64,000 bases of DNA from Jaapia argillacea MUCL 33604 (taxonomy: Eukaryota > Basidiomycota > Agaricomycetes > Jaapiales > Jaapiaceae). Positions 1 to 10,626 of this stretch are shown here, in pieces; positions within the stretch are counted from its first letter, which is position 1; the number at the start of each line of letters is the position of its first letter. Made by a program: the position numbers and the translations under genes. The DNA lies in assembly GCA_000697665.1 (NCBI GenBank), contig KL197727.1, positions 620,001 through 684,000 on the forward strand, given 5' to 3'. The notes below the pieces were generated by a model. It searched no databases. It was given only the letters and a program-made list of their open reading frames with translations, and was not told where the DNA came from.

Positions 1-320
1 CGATTGCTCAGCACGGTGCTTTGGATGATATGATCTACGTAAGTCTACTGTTTGTCCAATTCTGCCTGTAGTTCTCACCAGACGATTTCTAGTTTACCGT
101 TACCGCCAACGGCCAGCCCGCTGCCAACAGCAACGCTGCTACGCCCCCAGCTAGCGCTTCGTCCTCCGTCGCTGCTGCTTCGAAGGCTGCCACCACGACT
201 ACATCTGCTGTAGCGACCACCTCATCGTCGAAGGCTGCTGCCGCTGCCACGTCGTCGGCTGCTGCTGGAGGAAAGAAAGGAGGCAAGAAGGGCGGCCGTC
301 GCTTTTTGAAGGATTACTAG
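1..320 (+). CDS. 3' end of an unidentified gene (partial)
   Basis: Only the last two exons are in the window. The first 38 bases read IAQHGALDDMIY, followed by a short phase-0 intron (39-92, GTAAGT to TAG). The last exon then reads FTVTANGQPAANSN and runs into a low-complexity Ala/Ser/Thr-rich stretch. It ends in a basic Lys/Gly tail (GGKKGGKKGGRRFLKDY) before the TAG stop at 318-320. The joined frame is open throughout. Such a tail would suit a cytosolic, nucleic-acid-facing or ER-retained C-terminus, but this fragment is too short to name a family. The sequence to the left of the window would decide. Confidence 0.6.
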
Positions 321-901
321 CTGCTGAATGACGACGTGCCTGGTCTTGATGATAATCGCCGTGTCGTCTTCTTCGCTTTTCGCTAGTGTACCATTGTTGC
401 CCGGTTTCTTGCTCGTTTCTATGGTCGCTTCTGACCACACACTCGCTTGTCTCGCACCTGCCTTTTTTTCTTTTTTTGTTTGACCTGATGACCATACGTT
501 GGCGTTGTTGATTCTCGCTCGTTCTTGGTTTTATGATCATTTGTACTCTGTCGACCGGCTATCGAATAGATCATGGGGATTGGATCCTCCACTTTCTTTC
601 ACGCATTTTACGGGATTGTGATTCACTTGATCAGTTTTGCGGGATGAGCTTCAACAGAATCAGATGGTTGCGCATTGCGTATTCCACAAAGCCTTCTGCG
701 AGAAAGACGCGACTGAATTGTTCCTCGACACCTCACTGCGGCTTGCTTTCCTATCACTTCTTTCCCTGCGAACACAAGGGCATCGTTGTTTGCATATCTG
801 GGATCTGGGATCTTTGAGTCTATCGTGGGATTTTTCGGTTGACGAGATATTCTTGGTCCGTGCCCGGTCGACCTGCACACCCACGAGCATCTACCATCAA
901 C
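321..901. other. Intergenic: 3' UTR of upstream gene and promoter/5' UTR of the GCN20-like gene
   Basis: No convincing coding exon or RNA gene on either strand. A T-rich tract near 465-480 lies in the likely 3' UTR of the preceding gene. The short open frames here show no codon conservation or family resemblance. Confidence 0.5.
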
Positions 902-3900
902 ATGTCTTCTGCTGACATCGCAGAGGAGATCCGGGATGTCCTCCCTGGAACCGAAGAGATCATCGTCCAATACCTAGCAGGCTACCTAGTCGACGACGCA
1001 GGTGAAGATGAAGATGTCCTATACATTGCTCAACAAATCCTCTCATCAGTAGCAAAAGGAAAACAAGATGCTTTGCAGAATCTGATGACTCGGTTGGGGG
1101 ATTTGTTGGGGGATCAGTTGGCTGCGAGGGAGAGGAGGAAGGCTGGTCCTGCTACGAAACTTGTGAAGTTGGATAAAGCGGTTGAGATGAGTAAGACTGG
1201 GGCCCTTTCGAGTACTATTGCGTTTACGGAGGGTGTGGATTTGGAGAGTGTGAATAAGGGGAAGTGAGTGATCTGCTTTTTTGGTGGATTGGTGCGGACT
1301 CTGATTGGAGGGTGGATGAAGGGCTTCGAGAGTGGATATCAAAAAGTTGGAGAAGCAGGAGGCGAAGCTGAAGGTAGGCATCCGGTTTGTTTGGAAGGCG
1401 TAGCTATCCCTGATTTTGGGTTGAAGGCTAAGATCGAGAAACGCTCACGGAGAGACTTGTATGAGGGGTCGAAGTTGTTGGACCAGCAGCGGAAACAGGT
1501 ACCATAATCGCCCCATCAGTTTTTGTGGGGTCTGAGACCGATAATTTGTTGCAGCAATCGTATGAAGAGATGTTCATGCAGGTAGGTTTCTCATCACTTC
1601 CGTCAGGGACTCCTCTGTACTTACTATCGAATTTAAAGATCAATCCTCTGGATACGACTGGTGCATCCAAAAACAAGAGTAAGGACATTCATCTCCCGTC
1701 TATCGATGTGAACTTTGCATCGAACCGTATTTTGTGCGTCCCAGCCCCTTGATGCACCCATTTCGCGCGCTAACAGATCTGATGTAGGTCTGGTGCGAGC
1801 TTGACTTTGGCCCACGGTCGACGATACGGTCTTATTGGTCGTAATGGTCAGCGCGAACTTTCAATTCGCACAGAACGACGTTGACAATTTCTCAGGTGTC
1901 GGTAAATCAACACTCCTCCGTCATATCGCAATGAGGGAAGTACCTATTCCTCCACACATCTCCATTCTCTTCGTCGAACAGGAAGTCAGTCCAAATTCAA
2001 CCTTTACATATCGATCGACCGACTCATTTTGTCCCCCGTAGATCACGGGAGACGATACAAGTGCCCTTGAATCAGTCCTCAAGGCTGATGTTTGGCGAGA
2101 TTACCTTCTCAAGGAAGAGATTGAATTAAATGCTAAGCTGGCCGAGCTGGAGTCTGAGGGTGACGATAAAAGATTCGAAGATGCCCGCGAAGAGGCTTCG
2201 ACCCGACTGACGGAAGTTCATGCACGGCTTTCTGAGATGGAGGCCGAGACTGGACCTTCGAGAGCTGCTGCTTTATTGGCGGGTTCGCAGTTTTTCTTTC
2301 GATGGCAACAAAATTCAGGTTGCAGCTATTGATCTTGTTGTTAGGTCTGGGCTTCAACGATGAGGATCAAAAACGACAGACACGCTCATTCAGTGGTGGT
2401 TGGAGGTATGTGAAATTTATTTCCCTTTCTACCCCTTCTAAGTTATGCAGAATGCGACTTGCCCTAGCACGTGCTTTATTCGTCAAGGTGCGCCGCTTCT
2501 TTCACATCGGATGCCACATCTACTGAGTGAGCCGAGTAGCCCGCTCTGCTACTTTTGGACGAGCCTACCAATCATAGTGAGATTATGTCTGATATGATCG
2601 TTCATGCATACTAATTTTCCGTATGTAGTCGATTTGAATGCACTTGCATGGCTGGAAGACTACCTCCAAACTTGGCCGGGTACATTGCTCGTCGTGTGCG
2701 TTATTTCTTACTCCTTTTCGGCAGTTTTTACTTAACGAATCTCGCTTTCCAGATCCCACGACCGAGCCTTCCTGTGAGTCGCCACATTCTCCAAGCTTGT
2801 TTACACTGTATAATGTTGGTTGGCTCAGTGACGCAGTAGCCACAGATATTGTCCACCAGCATTCCGGACGTCTCGATTACTACAAAGGGTTCGTTCGTAT
2901 CCTCCGCATCCCCTCTAAATCTGGCAGTTGATGTGCCTGTCCAGCAACTTCACCCAATTCTACTCGACGAAGTCTGAACGAGACCGGAATTTGCTGAGGG
3001 AATATGAGACCCAAATGGAATATAGGAAGCATCTTCAGGCCTTTATCGATCGATGGCGATACAACGCAAATCGAGGTTGGACGCCTCTCCTGCCATGAAT
3101 CTTCGAGTTCTGACGTCTCTTTCATTCTCTAGCTGCTCAAGCTCAGTCGAAAATCAAGATCCTTGAGAAGGTAGGCACCCCTTCGCCTTCGGTATCGAGA
3201 TCACACCGTGACAGGGATCGATCTTATATCAGCTACCCGACTTGCAACCTCCAGAAGCAGATGAAACTGAGACATTCAAGTGTGTCGCCGTATCGCGAAG
3301 CTCCTTGTACTTGTTGCTAACGTGTTTGGCGTAGATTCCCTGAAACGGAGAAAATATCACCACCGCTACTTCAACTGTCCGAGGTTACTTTTGGCTACAC
3401 ACCGGACAAGATCATCCTCAAGGGAGTCAACTTTGATGTTGGCCTTGACTCGCGGCTTGCCATTGTTGGTGCGAACGGTGCTGGAAAGTCCACTCTGTAA
3501 GCTATCTCAACCGTCTTTGGTTTGTCTTTTGCTCAGATCTGCGCACACATAGTATCAAGCTTCTGACAGGAGAACTGAATCCTATGGCTGGGCAAATGAG
3601 TCGGAACGGCCGACTACGAGTGTGAGCAGCAACCATGTTTTTGTTTTGGGAGGATGAACTAACGGAACGACTCGATATCGAAGTGGATACTTCGCCCAGC
3701 ATCATGTTGACGCTCTATTGCCCAATTTGACTCCGGTTCAGTTCCTGCAGTCGAAATTCCCCGGAAAGACGGAACAGGACTATCGAGCACATCTGGGAAA
3801 TTTCCAGATCAGTGGAATGACCGGGTTGGTATTCATTTTGTCCCCTGAGTTTTCAGCTCATGTCCTATGAAGCCTTCAATTGATCGGAACGTTGAGTGGA

Positions 3901-4405
3901 GGTCAGAAGTCGAGGGTGGCTTTCGCGGCGCTGTCGTTACAACGACCACATGTCTTACTCCTTGATGAGGTGCGTGATAGTTGAGTACTGTTTGTTGACA
4001 TTAGCTCATTGTCGCCCTTCATGTCTAGCCTACGAATCACTTGGATATGGAGGTGCGATCCCAAAGTCCCGGTACCATAAACACTGACTGACGCTCCGCA
4101 TCAAGGGTCTTGACGCGCTTGTGGCAGCTTTGACTTCGTGGAATGGTGGTGTCATTATCATCTCTCACGACGAAAGGTTCATTACGAACGTTGCCAAAGA
4201 GGTGAGTCGCCTCAATCCTTCCGCAACTATCTCTGATGGTGGAAACTTTGGGAAGTTGTGGGTATGTGGGGATGGGACTGTATCGAGGTTCCCTGGAGAT
4301 GTGCAAAGCTACAAGGTATGGGCGCCATTTTACACGCTCCATTTGCAGTTCCTGACCCGTCTCGTTCAGAACCTCATCGTCAGCAATATCAAGGCGAAAC
4401 CTTGA
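902..4405 (+). CDS. GCN20: ABC-F family ATPase, GCN20/ABCF3 type
   Basis: About 720 residues over roughly 14 exons, close to the usual family length. The start ATG at 902 ([16 protein letters not shown]) opens the helical N-terminal region typical of GCN20/ABCF3. Two nucleotide-binding domains follow. The first has Walker A GRNGVGKST (split by an intron at 1847-1895), signature [16 protein letters not shown] and Walker [13 protein letters not shown]. The second has Walker [10 protein letters not shown] (about 3469-3494), signature [12 protein letters not shown] and [14 protein letters not shown]. There are no transmembrane segments, as expected for ABC-F. In yeast, Gcn20 works with Gcn1 on ribosomes to activate the Gcn2 kinase under amino-acid starvation; the same role here is inferred from family membership. 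The gene is in tandem with TOP2, 430 bp downstream. The stop TGA is at 4403-4405. Confidence 0.93.
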
Positions 4406-4835
4406 TGAAGATTATAGCCTTGCCTTGTTCATATGGAACGTGCCTGTGCTCAGACCGCACATCCTTGTACCTATGTCATGCTTTTGCAGTACCACAATAG
4501 AATAGTGACTGCCCAAATTTTGTGATTCCCACGGACAGAAGACCAACACAAATTTCGGCGTGATATTCGCCTCCGTACACTGGCACCTTTCGTTCGTCAG
4601 AGTCTCAAGTTCGCCTCCGCACTGGCCTATGAGTTTATATGGTCTAGTAATACGCAGACTACGTTTATCTAGCGCGTTTCACTGTCCATTTCCTGGTATT
4701 CAATCTTTGAGTTCGACGCTGGGTCCGCGACGCGTCCGTTTGTTTGTCACGTGGCCCGAGTCCAAACCGTGTTCTGTGACGCGAAGCACACCGCAACAAC
4801 TGCTTTCACCTGAACATCCATCACCATTCTCGACG
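4406..4835 (+). promoter_or_regulatory. TOP2 upstream region with MCB-like ACGCGT and E-box CACGTG
   Basis: Non-coding region between the GCN20-like stop and the TOP2 start. Within 110 bp of the TOP2 ATG lie ACGCGT (4730-4735, the MluI cell-cycle box core), CACGTG (4748-4753) and a GACGCGAA motif near 4779-4786. AGCGCGTTTC lies further up, near 4671-4680. These would fit S-phase type control of a replication gene. The match is by motif only; ACGCGT also occurs by chance elsewhere in the window. Confidence 0.35.
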
Positions 4836-7800
4836 ATGAGCTCTTCGGAGGGAGAGAATTTTGACCTCGACAACGTCTCTGGCTCCGAATCTGAGGACTA
4901 TGCCCCCGTTGTGAAGAAGAAAGCCGTGCGTTTCCAGTTGCCGTTGCGCTGCTCGTATTCATCTGCGGCTTTAGGTCAAAGCACCCCCGAAGGCGACAAC
5001 TAAGGCCGCCGCCAAGCCCAAGCCGGCACCGAAGAGCAAGGCTGCTGCAACCAAGAAGAAAGTCCTCGTGGAGATAGACGAGAATGCCGACGACAGCGCT
5101 ATGGAGGTAGACGAGGACAAAGATGCAGGCGATGACGAGGCTGGTCCCTCAGTGCCAAAACCTACGGCTCAGAATGGGAAGAAGAAGACGGCATCCGAAA
5201 CCTACACGAAGGTCTGATGAATCACACCTCCATGCGTTCATGTCTTGATCGATTTTCAGCTCTCACAATTGGAGCACATCCTCAAGCGTCCTGACTCTTA
5301 CATTGGGAGTGTAGAGACCATCAACCAAGTGATGTGGACGTATGACTCTGAGAACACCCGAATGGTGTATCGAGAAGTCAAATATGTACCAGGCTTCTTC
5401 AAGATTGTTGACGAGATTCTCGTCAACGCTGCGGACAACAAGGTACGTATCGTTGTTTTTGGTCCAATACTTGGGCCTCCCTTGTCTCACGACTAGGACA
5501 GATCAATGATCCCAGTATGGACACTCTCAAAGTTTCTATCGACGCCGAAGAAGGGACGATCTCCGTTTACAACAATGGAAAGGGTATCCCCATCGAGATT
5601 CACTCACGGGAGAACATGTACATCCCCGAACTCATCTTCGGTCACCTCTTGTCGTCTTCGAACTACGACGATGACGAGAAGAAGCTCACTGGTGGCCGTA
5701 ACGGATATGGCGCGAAGCTTGCTAACATCTACTCGCACGAATTTACTGTCGACACCGCGGACAAGAACACTGGCAAGAAATACAAGCAAACCTGGACGGA
5801 CAACATGAGCAAAGTTGGGAAGGCCAAGATTACCAACAATGGTCGCGGAGAAGAGTACACTCGGGTCACCTTCAAGCCTGACCTGAAACGTTTCGGAATG
5901 GACTCTATCGATGACGACACGATCTCGCTCCTCAAGCGGCGCGTTTACGACTTGGCGGGCACTATCAAGGACGTCAAGGTTTACCTGAACGATGAGAAGC
6001 TCAAAATCAAGAACTTCAAGTCATACGTCGAGATGTACCTCAACTCAGCTGCCGCAGAGGCGGCTGAGGCTTCTGGAGGTGCCGCTCAGACCAAACCGAC
6101 TGTCATTTATGAGCAGATCAGTCCTCGGTGGGAAGTTGCTTTCGCGGTGTCTGAAGGTAGCTTTCAGCAAGTTTCGTTCGCCAATTCCATCGCAACCATC
6201 AAGGGTGGCACACACGTCAATTACCTCGCAGACCAGATTGCCAAGGGACTGATTACCGCCATTACGAAGAAGAACAAGGGCGCAGCGGTGAAGCCAGCTA
6301 CCATCAAGAATCACATGTGGATCTTCGTCAATGCACTGATCGAAAATCCGACGTTCGACAGTCAGACCAAGGAGACCTTGACCCTCCCCGCTAGCAAGTT
6401 TGGCTCGAAGCCGACCTTGTCTGAAGAGTTCATGAAGAAAGGTGTGCTTGTTCGTCCGTCTGACTGTTCCATCGATTGATTGGTGCGTAGTGGGGAAGTC
6501 GACCATTATCGATCACGTTCTCAATTGGGCGAAGTTCAAGGCGGACCAACAAATCAAGAAGACAGATGGGAGCAAGCGCACTCGGTGGGTATCCCCTCTT
6601 ACATCTTGAACTTGACTAACATCGCTATAGTTTGACAGGAATGACGAAGCTGGCAGATGCTAACAATGCGGGCACAAAAAACGGTTCTCAGTGCACATTG
6701 ATCTTGACGGAAGGAGACTCCGCCAAAGCTCTCGCGGTTGCTGGTCTCGGTGTCGTTGGCAGAGACAACTTCGGTGTTTTCCCACTGAGGGGGAAGTTGT
6801 TGAATGTGAGGGAGGCGAAGCACGATCAGATCATGAAGAACGAGGAGATCCAGAACATTAAGAAAATTATGGGGTTGCAACACAACAAAGAGTACACGAA
6901 TGTGGCTACTTTGCGGTATGGGAGGCTTATGATCATGACGGATCAGGTGAGTGTGCTTGTGGATGCGATTATGGTTGAGATGATTGACCCATTTGCAAAC
7001 AGGATCACGACGGTTCTCATATCAAAGGGTTGTTGATCAATTTTCTGGATCACTTTTACCCTTCACTACTGAAGATTCCAAACTTCCTCGTTGAGTTTGT
7101 CACCCCGATCGTCAGGGTGAGCGAACTCCCGTCACAACAGGATTACGCGTTTGACCCTCACTTGTGCATACAAATTAGGTTTCGAAAGGAAACAAGCGTG
7201 TCGACTTCTTCACGATTCCGGAGTACGAGCAGTGGTTGGAGAACACTCCTGATTCGCACAAGTGGACCGCTAAATACTACAAGGTAATTGTCCTCCTCGC
7301 TTCCTTCCGAATTCCGTTGAAAGGAACTTGCCTCAGGGTCTTGGAACGAGCAAAGACTCTGACGCTCGAGACTACTTCAGTCATATGCAGAAGCACATGA
7401 TTCCGTTTTCTACAACTCAAGAGGGAGACAGAGAGTTGATTGAGCTTGCGTTCAGTAAGAAGAAGGCAGATGAACGGAAGGAGTGGTTGCGACAATTCAA
7501 GGTAAATTTGGTCATAGACAAGCTCTGTCGTCGGGTGTTAATCATCACCCTCGCAGCCTGGTACTTACCTCAATCACGATATCGACGAAATCCCCATGTC
7601 CGATTTTATCAACCGGGAGCTTATCTTATTCTCGATGGCTGACAATGTTCGATCGATCCCTTCGGTCGTGGACGGCCTAAAGCCCGGCCAGAGGAAGATC
7701 ATTTGGGGTATCTTCAAGCGGAAGTTGAAGTCGGAAATCAAGGTTCGCCCACTGTGGACACTTGTTGTATTAGAGCTGACCGTATCTTTCTTCAGGTCGC

Positions 7801-10287
7801 TCAATTGGTCGGTTATATCTCTGAGCACGCGGCGTACCATCACGGAGAACAGAGTTTGACAATGACCATTGTCAATCTTGCTCAGGATTTCGTGGGTAGC
7901 AACAATCTGAATCTGTTGCTCCCCAATGGACAGTACGGTACTCGCGATGCAGGTGGAAAGGACCATGCCGCGGCTAGGTACATTTTCACAGAACCAGCGC
8001 CTGTTGCACGGACTGTGTTCCACCCTGCGGATGACGCGCTGCTCAACTATCTGAAAGACGATAATGATCCTATTGAACCTGAATGGTATATGCCCATATT
8101 GCCGCTCCTTCTGGTCAATGGAGCCGAGGGTATCGGGACGGGTGAGTCGCCTCATATTATTCTCCCCATACGATGGTTGACGGTTATTACTCAAGGTTGG
8201 AGCACCACTATACCATGCTTTAACCCAATGGACATCGTTCAGAACATTCGACGTATCATGGCCGGAGAAGAGCAAGTGCCGATGCTCCCTTGGTGGCGTG
8301 GCTTCAGGGGCTCAATCAAGAAGACGGCGGAAAATAAATACGACGTGACTGGGGTTGCAAAGAGGGTCAGCGATACCACCGTCGAAATCACCGAGTTGCC
8401 GATTCATGAGTGGACGAGGGACTACAAGGGAAAGCTAGAAGCGATGACTGGGGAAAAGGGGGACGGAGTTATCAAGGTTCGGATTTCCTTCCTCGCAATC
8501 AACCTGGTCATGTGTGACGTCTGTGTTCAGGACTACAAGGAACACCACGACAACACGAATATCCACTTCGTTATCTCCATGAACGCCAAAGACCTTGACA
8601 AGGCAGAGGAGCAGGGTTTCACAGAGTTCTTCAAGCTCACGACGAAGATCAACACTGGCAATATGATTTGTTTCGACTTTGAAGGGAAGATCAAGAAATA
8701 CAAATCCCCTGAGGAAATCATTGAGGATTTTTATCCGATTCGTCTCGCCTATTACCAGAAGCGAAAGGTCTGTCCATCTTAACTACTTCAAACCAGATAC
8801 TAGTTGGATACTTATATGAATCTTGATAGGACTTTATGGCCAATGAATTACAGACCCAGTTGGAGAAGCTCAATAACCAAGCTAGATTCGTTAAGATGAT
8901 TATTGACAAGGAACTCATTGTTTCGAATAGAAAGAAGGTGGACATTGTCGCCGAGTTGCGCAAGAAGGAGTTCCGTCCATTCCCCAAGCCTGTGAGGGCT
9001 AAAGCAGCAGGAGAGAACGCAGATGTAGTGGACGCCGATCCTGAGGCTGAGGAGGCTGCAACGGGTGCTTCAAGTGATTACGACTACTTGCTCGGCATGC
9101 CTATTTGGAGTCTGACCAAGGAGAAGGTGCTTATTTTCTTGATATCTGTTATGGAGGTTCCTGACGGATGGTTTGGTATGGGATAGATCGAGAAACTTCT
9201 CCAACAATCTCAAGAGAAAGAGCAGGAACTGCTCACTCTCCTCGCCCTTACGCCTATTGAGATATGGAATACCGACTTGGATAGGTTCGTCGCTGAATGG
9301 GAGGTGAGCAAGGACCGACAAGTTTTCCCCATATCACTGCCTCTGACTCTTGTTTGATTGTGCCAGCGCACTTGTCGAGACTGGGAGGACAAGGCTGTCA
9401 CCGATGGGAATGGGAAGAAGGTCAAGAGGAAGCAAAAGACCCTAGAGACTAGGAAGTCTCTCCCTGGCCCTGGAAAGCGAAAAGGAGATGACGATGATGA
9501 CGAGGACGACTACAAGCCTGTCAAGGCAGCGGCAAAAGCCAAGAAGGCCGACTCGAAACCTGTACGACCAAAAGCAGGCTCGTCGAAGGCAGCCAGTAAA
9601 GTCGACGAGGACGACGAGGACGACGAAAAGCCTCCGCCACCGACCCGAAAGGCTGCCACCAAGAAGGCTGCCCCTCTCTACGTCGATGCCGATTCAGATA
9701 TTGAGATGGCGGACGAGAAACCCGCGCCGGTCCCGACGAAGAAGGCACCCGCGAAGAAGCCTGCCTCGAAAGCCGTTGCGAAGGATGAGTCTGAGTCTGA
9801 GGACGAGTTCGCACTTGGTCCTGCGAAAGGAAAGGGCAAAGCGAAGGAGGCACCGGCACCGAAGCGCAAGAGGTGAGCTTTTGATGTACCCTCATTGATC
9901 TGCTTTTGTTCAGGATGGTTCCTTGGCAGCCTCAACGTGGAAGAAGATGATAGTGACGACTCCACGTACATCAAACCGCCCAAGAAGAAGAAAGTCGGTC
10001 AGGCAGCGGTGACCGATTTCTTTGGCAAGGTTCCTGAAGCTCCCGTGAAGACGACTGAGACAACACGGAAGGCGTCGGGGAGCAAACCCAAGGCAGCTCC
10101 CGCTAAGAAGGCACCCGGGAAGAAGGTGGCCAGTGATTCAGAGGCAGGGGACGACACCATCGAAGTGGACGAGGCTCCTGCAAGAGTTCCACCGAAACGA
10201 TCGACAAGAGCACCTCCAAAATCCTACATTGAGATCATCTCAGACGATGACGATGAAGGGGATGACTCGATTTTCCAGGATGATTAA
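4836..10287 (+). CDS. TOP2: DNA topoisomerase II (type IIA, ATP-dependent)
   Basis: About 1,500 residues in some 17 exons, from ATG 4836 (MSSSEGENFDLDNVSGSE) to TAA 10285-10287. An acidic, Lys/Ala-rich N-terminal leader precedes the GHKL ATPase domain (HILKRPDSYIGS; EILVNAADNK; GRNGYGAKLANIYS). The TOPRIM part carries LTEGDSAKALA near 6707 and the metal-binding DQDHDGSHIKGLL, the latter interrupted by an intron near 6946-7002. The breakage-reunion domain has GLGTSKDSDARDYF, DGLKPGQRKI and the catalytic Tyr of AAARYIFTEP (codon 7979-7981). The C-terminal tail from about 9370 is a long disordered Lys/Ala/Asp-rich region with NLS-like runs and a PIP-box-like motif. The enzyme passes one DNA duplex through another to decatenate chromosomes; it is nuclear and essential in fungi. 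The final intron must use the acceptor near 9929 to keep the frame into SLNVEEDDSDD. Confidence 0.97.
10000..10023 (+). other. PIP-box-like motif (QAAVTDFF) in the Top2 C-terminal tail
   Basis: In the reading frame of the last Top2 exon, Q-A-A-V-T-D-F-F fits the canonical PCNA-interacting peptide Q-x-x-[ILMV]-x-x-[FY]-[FY] exactly. It sits next to a Lys-rich run (PPKKKKVG), a common setting for PIP boxes. Binding is inferred, not shown. Confidence 0.5.
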
Positions 10288-10626
10288 ACAATGTTGCTTT
10301 GCTTGTGTAGTTTTACTATGTTATACCATTGTTGGAACCCATAATATTTTCGCGTATGTTTTTTGTGGAGGAAGCGGTATTGTCCGAGAAAGGAATAGTT
10401 GATTGTGCCACGTGTGAGTAAAAGCCGAGAATGCAAACGGGTGTGGACGTGTGTAATTGAGCTCTCCGTCGAGCACCCAGGACAAAACACCCAACGCTGC
10501 TGGCGCTGGGTACCTGTTTTCATACCCTGCCGTCCTTATAGACGTGCTTTTCTCGCCTTTCCTCTCTACAGACGCGCCTTTTGCGCCTCCAACCTTGGTA
10601 GCTACCCGCCAACTTGACTATCCACG
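10288..10626 (+). promoter_or_regulatory. Intergenic: TOP2 3' UTR and promoter/5' UTR of the coiled-coil gene
   Basis: No gene seen. A CACGTG E-box lies at 10409-10414, about 215 bp before the next ATG. A pyrimidine-rich leader (about 10525-10620) precedes that ATG. Confidence 0.35.

Noticed and set aside
7574-8275. 233-codon open frame on the minus strand
   Set aside because: Lies antisense to the Top2 catalytic core, whose conservation explains the open frame; no family features of its own.
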